Shown here in pieces: positions 33,798 to 41,911 of a DNA stretch of 64,000 nucleotides (its first letter is position 1; every line of letters begins with the position of its first letter). Under the pieces are notes generated by a model. The model had not been told where the DNA came from. It was given only the letters and a program-made list of their open reading frames with translations, and made no database searches. Made by a program: the position numbers and the translations under genes. The stretch covers positions 2,914,001 to 2,978,000 of the forward strand of contig NZ_CP137003.1 of assembly GCF_033110965.1 (NCBI RefSeq). Direction: 5' to 3'. This DNA comes from Raineyella sp. LH-20 (GTDB taxonomy: Bacteria > Actinomycetota > Actinomycetes > Propionibacteriales > Propionibacteriaceae).

Positions 33798-36731
33798 ATG
33801 GACGCAATCACACAGTCCAGGACATCCACCGGCACGGACGTGCACCGGCTCACCGCGGACGACGCACTGCGGACGTTCGGCCCCGGCGACCGCGGGCTCG
33901 CGTCGTCGCAGGTCGCCGAACTGCTGGCCCGGCACGGACCCAACGTCCTGCGCGAACAGGCACGTCGACCGCTGGTGCTCGTCTTCGCTGCCGAGTTCAC
34001 CAGCCCGATGGCCATCCTGCTGTGGGTCGGGGGACTGGTGGCGCTGCTCGCCGGGATCGTCGAACTCGGGATCGCCATCGTCGTGGTGAACGTCGTCAAC
34101 GGGGTCTTCGGGTTCTGGCAGGAGTATCGCGCGGAGCGGGCCACCGAGGAACTCAAGAAGCTGCTGTCGGGCCACGTGACGGTGGTCCGTGACGGCGAGG
34201 TGCGGGAGATCCCGACCCAGGACCTGGTGCCCGGAGATCTGCTGGTGGTCGCGGAGGGCGACCGGATCGGTGCCGATGCCCGGTTGGTGGAGGCCAGCGA
34301 CCTGCAGATCGACCAGTCCGCGCTGAGCGGCGAGTCACGAGCGGTGCACAAGGACGCCGGTCCGGTCGCCGAGGACCTGCCGGCGGCGCAGCTGCACAAC
34401 ATGGTCTTCGCCGGAACGAGCGTGATGAACGGCGACGGCCGGGCCGTGGTGACCGCCACCGGGATGGCCACCGAGTTCGGCCGGATCGCCGACCTCACCC
34501 AGTCGGTGCGGGAGGAACCGAGTCCACTGCAGAAGGAACTGGGCCGACTGACCCGGCAGCTGTCGGTGCTGGCGCTCGGTCTGGGCGCCCTGTTCGTCGT
34601 GGTGGCGGTGGTGTTCGTCGGTGAGCCCTGGGCACGGGCGTTCGTCTTCGGGCTGGGCATGGTGGTCGCCTTCATCCCCGAGGGGCTGCTGCCGACCGTC
34701 ACGCTGTCGCTGGCGATGGCGGTCCAGCGGATGGCCAGGCGCCATGCGCTGGTGAAGAAGCTGTCGTCGGTGGAGACCCTCGGCTGCACCACAGTGATCT
34801 GTTCGGACAAGACCGGCACGTTGACGCAGAACGAGATGACCGTCACGGACCTGTGGGTGCCGGGAGTCTGGTACGCGGTGGACGGACGTGGATACGCACC
34901 GGAGGGGATGATCCACCGACAGGACCCCGTCGCCACCGGAAGCACCACCGGGACCGCGACGACCACGGACGATCGGGCCACAGTCGGCCCGGCCGGCGCT
35001 GCACCGCAGGACACTGCCGCACCGCTGGCCAGCACCGCACCGCAGGATGCCACCGCGACGACGGACCCTGCGCTGCGTACGCTCCTCGAAGCGGCCGGCC
35101 TGTGCAACAACAGCGCGGTGCGACCGCCGGCCCCGGACGAATCCCGGTGGACCGTCCACGGCGACCCGACGGAGGCCTGCCTGCTCGTCGTGGCCGCCAA
35201 GGCCGGCCTGGACCCGGAGGCCCTGCAACGGGAGCGCCCACGACTCCGGGAACTGGCGTTCGACTCCCGACGCAAGCGGATGACGACGATCCACCAGGCG
35301 GACGGGCGCCGGCTTGCGTACGTCAAGGGAGCCCCGCAGTGCGTGCCGCCGCAGTGCTCGTGGATCGTCCGCGACGGCGTCCGGCGGGAGATGACCGAGG
35401 CGGACCGGGCCGAGATCACCGCGGTGAACGACGGGTTCGCCCGTCGTGGGCTGCGGGTGCTCGCGGTCGCGGTGCGTACGGTCGACGTCGTCGCCGACCC
35501 GGCCACGTACACGGTCGACGAGGTCGAGCGGGAGCTGACCTTCCTCGGCCTGGTGGCGATGGAGGACCCGCCCCGCGAGGGGATCGCCGAGGCGGTCGCC
35601 ACCTGTCACCGGGCCAGCATCAGGATCATCATGATCACCGGCGACTACGGCCTGACCGCGGAGTCGATCGCCCGCAGCATCGGCGTCGTCCGCGGCGCTG
35701 ACGTCCGGGTCGTCTCGGGGACCGAACTGGCGCGGATGTCCGAGGAGGACCTCGTCGAGGCGCTGCGTGGGGAGCTGATCTTCGCCCGGGTCGCGCCAGA
35801 ACAGAAGTTCCGGGTCGTCGCGACCCTCCAGTCGATGGGGGAGATCGTCGCGGTCACCGGTGACGGCGTCAACGATGCGCCGGCCCTGAAGAGGGCCGAC
35901 ATCGGGATCGCCATGGGCCGCACCGGCACGGACGTGTCGAAGGAGGCCGCCGACATGATCCTCACCGACGACCACTTCGCCTCGATCGTGACGGCGATCG
36001 ACGAGGGACGCGGGGTCTACGACAACATCCGCAAGTTCCTCACCTACATCCTGACCAGCAACATGGCCGAGGCGGCTCCGTCGGCGGTGTTCCTGGTGTC
36101 CCGCGGCGTCGTCCCGCTGCCGTTGACGGTGATGCAGATCCTCACCATCGATCTCGGCACCGACCTGCTGCCGGCCCTCGGTCTGGGCACCGAGCGCCCC
36201 GAGTCCGATGTGATGGACCGGCCACCTCGGCCTCGCAGCCAGCGGCTGATGGACCGGCGGGTGCTCGGCCTGGCGTTCGGCTGGTACGGCCTGCTGGAGG
36301 CGGTCTTCGCACTGGTCGGGTATCTGGTGGTCAACGTCGCCAACGGCTGGCCGGCGGTCCCGTTCGCGGCCGACGGGGAGCTGTACGCCAGGGCCACCAC
36401 GATGACCCTGGCGGCGATCATCTTCTGTCAGATCGGCGCCGTGCTCGGCTGCCGTACGACGTCGGTGTCGTTGTGGACGATCGGGATCTTCTCCAACCGC
36501 CGGATCGTGTGGGGCATCGTGGCGGAGATCGTGCTGCTCGCCGCGCTCAGCTATGTGCCGCTGCTCCAGGGGGTCTTCGGCACCGCACCGTTGCTGCTGG
36601 CCGACTGGGCGGCGCTGGCCGTGCTGCCGGTGGCGATGGTGCTGCTCGATGAGGTACGGCGCGGGTACGTACGCCACCAGGGCCGGGTCGCCGAGCGGGA
36701 AGCCCCCGCCGTGGCGCCCCGGCCCCGGTGA
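33798..36731 (+). CDS. P2-type cation-transporting ATPase
   Basis: 977 residues. Actuator motif SGES (177-180), phosphorylation site Asp337 in SDKTGTLTQNE, and TGDGVNDAPALKRADIG hinge are all present, with ten membrane helices. Membrane motif IPEGLLPT and the following MARRHALVKKLSSVETLG resemble Na/K-type and related P2 pumps more than SERCA. The nucleotide-binding domain holds an unusual Thr/Ala-rich low-complexity insert (about residues 375-425). Ion is not certain: Ca, Na or K are possible. The ATG at 33798 has GGAGGA nine bases upstream; the GTG three codons earlier lies directly on that site. Confidence 0.9.
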   Translation: MDAITQSRTSTGTDVHRLTADDALRTFGPGDRGLASSQVAELLARHGPNVLREQARRPLVLVFAAEFTSPMAILLWVGGLVALLAGIVELGIAIVVVNVVNGVFGFWQEYRAERATEELKKLLSGHVTVVRDGEVREIPTQDLVPGDLLVVAEGDRIGADARLVEASDLQIDQSALSGESRAVHKDAGPVAEDLPAAQLHNMVFAGTSVMNGDGRAVVTATGMATEFGRIADLTQSVREEPSPLQKELGRLTRQLSVLALGLGALFVVVAVVFVGEPWARAFVFGLGMVVAFIPEGLLPTVTLSLAMAVQRMARRHALVKKLSSVETLGCTTVICSDKTGTLTQNEMTVTDLWVPGVWYAVDGRGYAPEGMIHRQDPVATGSTTGTATTTDDRATVGPAGAAPQDTAAPLASTAPQDATATTDPALRTLLEAAGLCNNSAVRPPAPDESRWTVHGDPTEACLLVVAAKAGLDPEALQRERPRLRELAFDSRRKRMTTIHQADGRRLAYVKGAPQCVPPQCSWIVRDGVRREMTEADRAEITAVNDGFARRGLRVLAVAVRTVDVVADPATYTVDEVERELTFLGLVAMEDPPREGIAEAVATCHRASIRIIMITGDYGLTAESIARSIGVVRGADVRVVSGTELARMSEEDLVEALRGELIFARVAPEQKFRVVATLQSMGEIVAVTGDGVNDAPALKRADIGIAMGRTGTDVSKEAADMILTDDHFASIVTAIDEGRGVYDNIRKFLTYILTSNMAEAAPSAVFLVSRGVVPLPLTVMQILTIDLGTDLLPALGLGTERPESDVMDRPPRPRSQRLMDRRVLGLAFGWYGLLEAVFALVGYLVVNVANGWPAVPFAADGELYARATTMTLAAIIFCQIGAVLGCRTTSVSLWTIGIFSNRRIVWGIVAEIVLLAALSYVPLLQGVFGTAPLLLADWAALAVLPVAMVLLDEVRRGYVRHQGRVAEREAPAVAPRPR

Positions 36732-36750
36732 ACGGAGCGGGCGGAGCAGG

Positions 36751-37728
36751 TCACTGGACGACGACGTCGCCGACCATGCCCATGGTGTCGTGGAGCATGC
36801 AGAGGTAGTGATAGGTGCCGGGCTGCGTGAAGGTCACCGTGAACGTCGACGGGACGCCGGCGAACGTGTTGTACGGCGGTGGCAGCATCAGGCCGGAGGA
36901 CAGGGCGCCGCCGGAGTAGGCCGAGGGATCGCCGTGGGGCGCCAGGTCCGCAGGTTCGGGCCCGAACGTCACCGTGTGCGGGATGGGGACCCCGCTGTTG
37001 CGTCCCATGTCGAAGGTCACCTGCTCACCGGTGCGGATGTACACCGTCGGACGGATGAAGCGCATCACCAGCGCGGTCTGGTCCGCGGCGCCGACGAAGA
37101 CGTGGTGGTTGTCGGCGGCCGCCTGGGCCTTGGCCCGGAGCCGGACGCCGTCGGACCGTACGGTGGCGGCGATCTTGGCGGCCTGTGCGTCGTAGTTCTG
37201 CTGGGTGGACGGGTACGGGGTGCCCGCGGGTCGTACGTGCACGGTGCCGACCATCATCGCGCCGTGGACGTAGCAGACGTAGTGGTAGTCACCGGTGCCG
37301 GTGAACGTCAGGTTGTAGTGCTGGATGTCCGCCGGATCGGTCGACATCACGCCGGAGTTGCGGAACTGGCCGGGTGCGGAGATGGTCGTCTGCGGGGTGG
37401 GCGTGACCATGTACCCGATCGCGGGATCGAAGGGCACGGCCGGGGTGCTGGCGGTGAAGAAACTGACGGTGTGGATCTCCATCGAGTTGGCGACCCAATG
37501 GACGGTGTCGCCGACGTTGATCGAGATGTCCTGAGGTGCGAACGCCATGCCCTGGATGGCGCCGTCCTGGGACTGCTGGCCGACCTTGACGGTCCAGGTC
37601 ACCGGACTGGTCAGTGGCGGGGCGGCCTGTGCGGGCGCGGTGCCGACGGCGAGGAGGAGGGTCGTCACGAGCGCGACCAGGACTTTGAGGAACGGCGACC
37701 GTACGCCGCGGGGGGTATGGACGGGCAT
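36751..37728 (-). CDS. Secreted protein with two cupredoxin (plastocyanin-like) domains
   Basis: 325 residues with a Sec signal peptide ending near APAQA (residue 35). Two type 1 copper domains follow. Domain 1 has a His in MEIHTVSF and CYVHGAMM; domain 2 has PHTVTF and CMLHDTMGM, so both keep a complete His-Cys-His-Met set. It is probably a periplasmic or cell-wall electron carrier or copper-binding protein. No nitrite reductase or oxidase domain is seen. GGAGGGAG precedes the ATG. Confidence 0.85.
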   Translation of the reverse strand: MPVHTPRGVRSPFLKVLVALVTTLLLAVGTAPAQAAPPLTSPVTWTVKVGQQSQDGAIQGMAFAPQDISINVGDTVHWVANSMEIHTVSFFTASTPAVPFDPAIGYMVTPTPQTTISAPGQFRNSGVMSTDPADIQHYNLTFTGTGDYHYVCYVHGAMMVGTVHVRPAGTPYPSTQQNYDAQAAKIAATVRSDGVRLRAKAQAAADNHHVFVGAADQTALVMRFIRPTVYIRTGEQVTFDMGRNSGVPIPHTVTFGPEPADLAPHGDPSAYSGGALSSGLMLPPPYNTFAGVPSTFTVTFTQPGTYHYLCMLHDTMGMVGDVVVQ

Positions 37729-37924
37729 CAACTGCTCCCTCCGGGAGTGGCACCGCAGGGGTGCCGAGTCGGATGTGCAGCCCGGTTGTCCGGTTGGCGC
37801 GCACGCGACGGCGACCGGGCGGACGCAGACCCTAGGACAACGCTAAGTATGAGCTGCGTCACAATCGTTCACCTGTGGGGGAGCCATGTCCATCGGATTT
37901 CCGGTCCTGCAGAGGGGCGGATCC

Positions 37925-38050
37925 TTAGCGTGGGCTCAGTGGTGGTGAGGCGAGAAGGGGCGCGCCGGGTGGGGCGGGATCGTCCGGCAGCGCCGGCAAC
38001 CGGCGGATCTCGGCCAGCGACAGGCTCTCGTCACGCAGGGCGTCGATCAT
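37925..38050 (-). CDS. Small ORF downstream of the island regulator, unknown function
   Basis: 41 codons starting MIDALRDESLSLAEIRRLPAL, with a good GAGGGAG ribosome binding site directly upstream and only 18 bases after the stop of the regulator gene. The first half could form a helix-turn-helix-like helical pair; the tail is Pro-rich. It might be a real small protein or the remnant of a longer one. Confidence 0.4.
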   Translation of the reverse strand: MIDALRDESLSLAEIRRLPALPDDPAPPGAPLLASPPLSPR

Positions 38051-38068
38051 CCGCTCCCTCGTGCATGG

Positions 38069-38764
38069 TCACGCTTCGGTGATGAAGCCGAGTTCGCGGG
38101 CCTTGCGGACCCATCGCGCGGCCGTCTCGTACGACCTGTTCCATCTGGCCTGGACGGCCTTCATCCCTTGCTGGCGCCACACGTCGGCGACCAGGCGGTA
38201 GTGGTCATCGGGGAGCGCTGGTCCGCCGCGTCGTCCCGTCGGCACGCGCGGTGCGATCCGGGTGCGCTGTTCAGGGGTGGGAGCCGTATCGTCGTGGCCG
38301 TCGTGGCCGTCGCGCGGTGTCGTGACACTCCTGTCATTAGTCAGAGTCTCGCCGTTCATAGTGGCAGAAATGGCGGCACTGTCATTCGGTATCTTGACAG
38401 TGTTTGGCAGACCGAGGAGCTGCCACAGTTCGTCGAGCCACCGGTCGATGTTGGTCGCCTCAGCCATGGCGCTGGGGGAGATCGGCTGACCGGGCCGCGC
38501 CGTCATGGTCAGCTCCGTGGCGGCGACGCTGCCGTTCACCAGCTCGGAGGTGATGACCAGGTGCGGACGATCGGCCCTGGGCATGTCGAGCTCGATCACC
38601 AGAGGAGAGGGGAACCGTACGTCGCCGATCTGCTGGAGGTCGGACAGCCGGTAACTGACGATGCACGTCGCACCATCCGACAGGGTGACATGCCGCGAGT
38701 ACAGGCCGCCGCCCGCCGCAAGCATCGTGATCACGTCGTTCTTGTTGGCGCTCACGGCCTTCAT
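38069..38764 (-). CDS. Island helix-turn-helix protein, putative regulator
   Basis: 231 residues. The first ~150 residues form an unrecognised domain (NKNDVITMLAAGGGLYSRHV ... PNTVKIPND). After a disordered Gly/Asp-rich linker, the C-terminus (LPDDHYRLVADVWRQQGMKAVQARWNRSYETAARWVRKARELGFI) is a helix-turn-helix like those at the end of many actinobacterial plasmid and phage proteins. The ATG at 38764 is chosen because a promoter (TTGACA-17-CAGACT) ends 42 bases before it; the frame is open to 38959 through the TGACA sites. A small ORF follows. It may bind the TGACA sites in front of it. Confidence 0.6.
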   Translation of the reverse strand: MKAVSANKNDVITMLAAGGGLYSRHVTLSDGATCIVSYRLSDLQQIGDVRFPSPLVIELDMPRADRPHLVITSELVNGSVAATELTMTARPGQPISPSAMAEATNIDRWLDELWQLLGLPNTVKIPNDSAAISATMNGETLTNDRSVTTPRDGHDGHDDTAPTPEQRTRIAPRVPTGRRGGPALPDDHYRLVADVWRQQGMKAVQARWNRSYETAARWVRKARELGFITEA

Positions 38765-38812
38765 CCCCTGACGCTCGGTGGCTTCGGTGCACACGGTCAC
38801 TGATCTGGTCGA

Positions 38813-38841
38813 AGTCTGCCCACGGTCGAGCATCATGTCAA
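38813..38841 (-). promoter_or_regulatory. Promoter of the island HTH gene
   Basis: TTGACA at 38836-38841 and CAGACT at 38813-38818 on the minus strand with a 17-base spacer. The -35 is part of the paired TGTCA/TGACA site, so binding there would block RNA polymerase. Confidence 0.5.
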
Positions 38842-39055
38842 ATGACACTGACGGAGTCACCAACGATTCCCGCAACACTGACACAGTGACAGCACTAATC
38901 GATGACAGACGCGGGCTGCCGGCCGGTGGAAACCGCTGCCCACCACGCCTGCCAGGCACGCCATTGAATCAATGTCAATTATTAGTCAGTCAATGTCAAT
39001 CGGTCGCGGAATGTCATTAATCTCTTTGGAATAGTGACATTGGGTGACAGTGTCA
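38836..39055. repeat. Cluster of eleven TGACA/TGTCA sites
   Basis: TGTCA at 38836, 38973, 38994, 39012, 39051 and TGACA at 38843, 38879, 38887, 38903, 39035, 39045. Three extend to AATGTCA(A/T)T; two copies of CAATGTCAAT are exactly 21 bp apart (38970, 38991). The first pair is an inverted repeat with a 2-base gap. The stretch is much richer in A/T than its surroundings. Confidence 0.8.
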
Positions 39056-39510
39056 GTGTCGATGGAGAATGTTCGGGACCGGGTGGTCAGGCGAGATGTG
39101 GGGGAGTCGGCCGGCCGCGTGGAGGTTGGTCTGGGTTGTCAGGGGGTCGGGCGCTCGACGAGCCACGTTGCCGCCGCGGATGAGCATGGAACCGGGGGAG
39201 TCGCGGCAGCGATCGCGGGTCGGACGTGCCGCACCGGCAGGTGTGGCCTGTGGTGCGGATCCGACGGTCGTTCGACGCCTGAGCACAGGTGGCGTGTACC
39301 GAGTATCGCGAGGGGGGAGTAATCGAAGGCTTCGGCTGAGCGGCCGGAATACCAGGTTGTCGTGGGAAGTGTGCGGAGGTCTGCTGGTGCCTGGGTGCCG
39401 TATCGTCACGTCCCAGATCAAGGTCCGAAGTCATATGCGCCGACAGGCGGGCACGTCAGTGCTGTGGACCTGGTCGTTCGTGGGCATCGGCATTGCCATG
39501 GCCTGAGCAT
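39056..39510. other. Gene-free stretch left of the insertion sequence
   Basis: 455 bp without a convincing gene. Open frames here have no start signals or recognisable protein sequence. It is probably leftover from an earlier insertion or deletion. Confidence 0.4.
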
Positions 39511-39538
39511 TGAACCGCCCCGGCATGTCCGGAGACTC
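39511..39538 (+). repeat. IS left inverted repeat (28 bp)
   Basis: Begins TGAACCGCCCCGGCATG; perfect complement of 40835-40862. Confidence 0.97.
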
Positions 39539-39561
39539 CGAACCTTGGGAAGGTTGGAGTC

Positions 39562-39888
39562 ATGGCAGGGAACACGTCGAAGAGGTATCCGGCTGAGCTG
39601 AAGGCCAGGGCGGTGAGGATGTATGCCGAGATCAGGCCGGATCAGGACACCGATTGGGGTGCGATGGCCCGGGTCGCGGAGCTGCTGGGGATCTCCACGG
39701 CCGAGACGGTGCGTAAGTGGGTGCGGCAGGCCGAGGTCGACCAGGGCGCCCGGCCGGGGGTCACGTCGGAGGAGTCGGCCGAGGTCAAGCGGTTGAAGCG
39801 GGAGAACGCCGAGTTGCGGCGGGCGAACGCGATCCTGAAGGCGGCGTCGGCTTTCTTCGCGGCCGAGCTCGACCGGCCCGGGCAGTGA
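39562..39888 (+). CDS. IS3-family transposase OrfA
   Basis: 108 residues: helix-turn-helix (ELLGISTAETVRKWVRQAE) followed by a leucine-zipper-like coiled coil (EVKRLKRENAELRRANAILKAA). It binds the IS ends and regulates OrfB. TTGGAG lies just before the ATG. Its stop overlaps the first codon of OrfB. Confidence 0.95.
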   Translation: MAGNTSKRYPAELKARAVRMYAEIRPDQDTDWGAMARVAELLGISTAETVRKWVRQAEVDQGARPGVTSEESAEVKRLKRENAELRRANAILKAASAFFAAELDRPGQ

Positions 39889-40820
39889 TCGTGGACTTCA
39901 TCCGCGAGCACGCCGACCACCAGCCCGCCACCGGTGGGTTGCGATGGGGGGTAGAGCCGATCTGTGCCGTGTTGTCCGAGCATGGTGTGAAGATCGCCCC
40001 GTCGACCTACTACGAGTGGCGCGACCGGCTGCCCTCCAAGCGCGAGCAGCGCGACGAGGTGCTGCTGGCACATATCCGGCGGATCCATGCCGACAACTTC
40101 GGGGTGTACGGACCCCGCAAGGTGTGGCTGGCGCTGAACCGGGAAGGCATACCCGTCGCCCGCTGCACCATCGAGCGGCTGATGCGCCAGGCGGGGCTGG
40201 CCGGGGTGGTCCGCGGCAAGGTGAAACGGACAACGATCGCCGGGATCGGGCCCAAGCCGGCCGACCTGGTGAATCGCAACTTCGAGCCGCTCGCGCCGAA
40301 CCGGTTGTGGGTCGCCGACTTCACCTACGTGTCGACCTGGGCCGGCTGGACCTACGTGGCGTTCGTCGTCGACGCCTACGCCCGCCGGATTATCGGCTGG
40401 CGGGCCGCTACCACGATGACCGCCGACCTCGTCCTCGACGCGGTCGAGCAGGCCATCTGGGTGCGTGAGCGGGAGGACCGTGCCGACTTCACCGCCCTGG
40501 TCGCCCACCACGACCACGGCAGCCAATACCTCTCCCTGGCCCACAGCCAACGCCTCGCCGACGCCGGCATCACCCCCTCAGCCGGCGCCGTCGGATCGAG
40601 CTACGACAACGCCCTGGCCGAGAGCATCAACGGGATGTACAAGACCGAGGTCATTCGCCGGCAGGGACCCTGGAGGGACGTGAACGCCGTCGAGATCGCC
40701 ACCGCAAAGTGGGTCGACTGGTACAACCACCGCCGCCTCAACGAGTACTGCGGAGACATGCCACCGGTCGTTCTCGAGCAGGCCCACTACGCTCAACAAC
40801 AACCCTCAGCAGCAAGCTGA
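39885..40820 (+). CDS. IS3-family transposase OrfB (DDE integrase)
   Basis: 311 residues from the GTG at 39885, with the DDE triad Asp145 (ADFTYVST), Asp210 (HHDHGSQY) and Glu246 (NALAESING). The frame is -1 to orfA and stays open well upstream within orfA, so the active OrfAB fusion can form by ribosomal slippage; a possible slippery stretch is CTTTCTTC near 39851. Alternatively OrfB starts by coupling at the overlapping GTGA. Confidence 0.95.
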   Translation: MIVDFIREHADHQPATGGLRWGVEPICAVLSEHGVKIAPSTYYEWRDRLPSKREQRDEVLLAHIRRIHADNFGVYGPRKVWLALNREGIPVARCTIERLMRQAGLAGVVRGKVKRTTIAGIGPKPADLVNRNFEPLAPNRLWVADFTYVSTWAGWTYVAFVVDAYARRIIGWRAATTMTADLVLDAVEQAIWVREREDRADFTALVAHHDHGSQYLSLAHSQRLADAGITPSAGAVGSSYDNALAESINGMYKTEVIRRQGPWRDVNAVEIATAKWVDWYNHRRLNEYCGDMPPVVLEQAHYAQQQPSAAS

Positions 40821-40834
40821 GGAGTCAAACCAGC

Positions 40835-40862
40835 GAGTCTCCGGACATGCCGGGGCGGTTCA
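40835..40862 (-). repeat. IS right inverted repeat (28 bp)
   Basis: Perfect complement of 39511-39538, immediately followed by the CAT duplication. Confidence 0.97.
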
Positions 40863-40920
40863 CATCGGCATCGAGCGTGAGGCTCGTGCCTCGACGGTCC
40901 GGGACGAGCCGGAGGTCCCG

Positions 40921-40964
40921 GTTGATGAGTCTGGGCGTGTTGGTTGATGAGTCTGGGCGTGTTG
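40921..40964. repeat. Tandem repeat, 2 x 22 bp
   Basis: Two identical units starting GTTGATGAGTCTGGGCG at 40921 and 40943. Confidence 0.9.
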
Positions 40965-41008
40965 GTCCAGCCGAGGGATCTGCTGTTGCCTGAAGTCGTC
41001 GAAACGGA

Positions 41009-41034
41009 TGTCCGATAATGCACATTATGTCAGA
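41009..41034. promoter_or_regulatory. Imperfect 26-bp palindrome, possible recombination site
   Basis: Core ATAATG-CA-CATTAT flanked by TGTCCG and GTCAGA. The two-base centre with dyad arms is the layout of serine and tyrosine recombinase crossover sites. The AT-rich core stands out from its surroundings. Confidence 0.35.
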
Positions 41035-41270
41035 AACGAAAGGGTGAAGCTCGGCTGGAGGGCTGAATGGCTCCCCCTCGGGTGCCGTTGTGCCCATAGC
41101 GCCGTTGCGTCGCGTCACCTCGGAACGCCGCCCGTCCCGCTGGATCGCCGCCCGGACGACCTCCTGTCGAACCGTGCGGCCGCCGTGCTCCTCCTGGATG
41201 GCTGCCGGCCGATCGCTCCAACATCTGGATTCGGATGGATTCGGACCAACGTCCAGATTCGGCCGACCGA

Positions 41271-41289
41271 ATTCGAACGGCGTTCGAAT
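41271..41289. promoter_or_regulatory. Palindrome ATTCGAAC-ggc-GTTCGAAT
   Basis: Perfect 8-bp arms with a 3-base centre, within a stretch that also repeats GGATTCGGA (41227-41242). Possible protein-binding site. Confidence 0.35.
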
Positions 41290-41911
41290 CGTGTCGATGT
41301 GGTGGGTCCGGCGCCGTGGCCGTCCTGCGTGGTCCCGGTGCCCGGTCCCCGTGGTGACGTCGTCGTACGGGCGGATCGGTGTCGAACGAGCGCCCGGGAC
41401 GCCGAGGTGCGGTGTCGTTCGTACGCCCCTCCGTCCCGGCCGGACGGGTCGCGACTCTAATGTCGTAGTACTGCACAAGGACGACGCGGCGTGGCGAGGC
41501 CGGGCAACTGCCGCGCCGGCTGTGCGGACGGGCTGTCCGCTGCATCGTCTGGCTGCCTGGTGCAGGAGGTGGACTACCGGGACTCATGGCCGGGCGACAG
41601 CGCGGCGGGCCGCCACACGGATGGCGGCCGGTCGAGATCGCTTGCCGGCAATGTACCGCTTCCCCCTGGTCCGCCACCACGGGCCGCGCGTCGACTCGTA
41701 CGACTCCCCTGCGGTCGGTGTGCAGCCGCGGCTGGCAGTGTCTGACCGGTGCGCTTGAATCGTCCATGTGTGCGGATCGACCCGGAGGGTGACGTGTCCG
41801 CATCAGGAATCGGTCCGCCACCAGGCGTCCCGGCGGAGTACGAGCGTGATCGGTCGTCGTCCTCGACGAGGCACGACGATGAGGACACTGTGAGAACTGG
41901 AGGAGAAGACG

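Larger units (their letters stand above)
39511..40862 (+). mobile_element. Complete IS3-family insertion sequence, 1352 bp
   Basis: Bounded by perfect 28-bp inverted repeats and flanked on both sides by CAT (39508-39510 and 40863-40865), the 3-bp target duplication typical of many IS3 elements. It carries orfA and orfB in the usual -1 relation, with all catalytic residues intact, so it looks recent and active. Confidence 0.97.
40863..41911. other. Gene-free stretch between IS and recombinase gene
   Basis: About 1.05 kb. No open frame in it has coding character or a recognisable protein. It contains a tandem repeat (40921), a recombination-site-like palindrome (41009) and a TTCGAA-based palindrome (41271), so it may hold the recombinase target or control region. 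Confidence 0.5.

Noticed and set aside
39069-39506. 145-codon frame left of the IS element
   Set aside because: Translation is Arg/Gly-rich without domain or start signal; overlapping frames on both strands look equally poor.
41008-41460. 150-codon plus-strand frame in the gap before the recombinase gene
   Set aside because: No ribosome binding site, no recognisable domain, and its start lies inside the 41009 palindrome; composition does not look coding.
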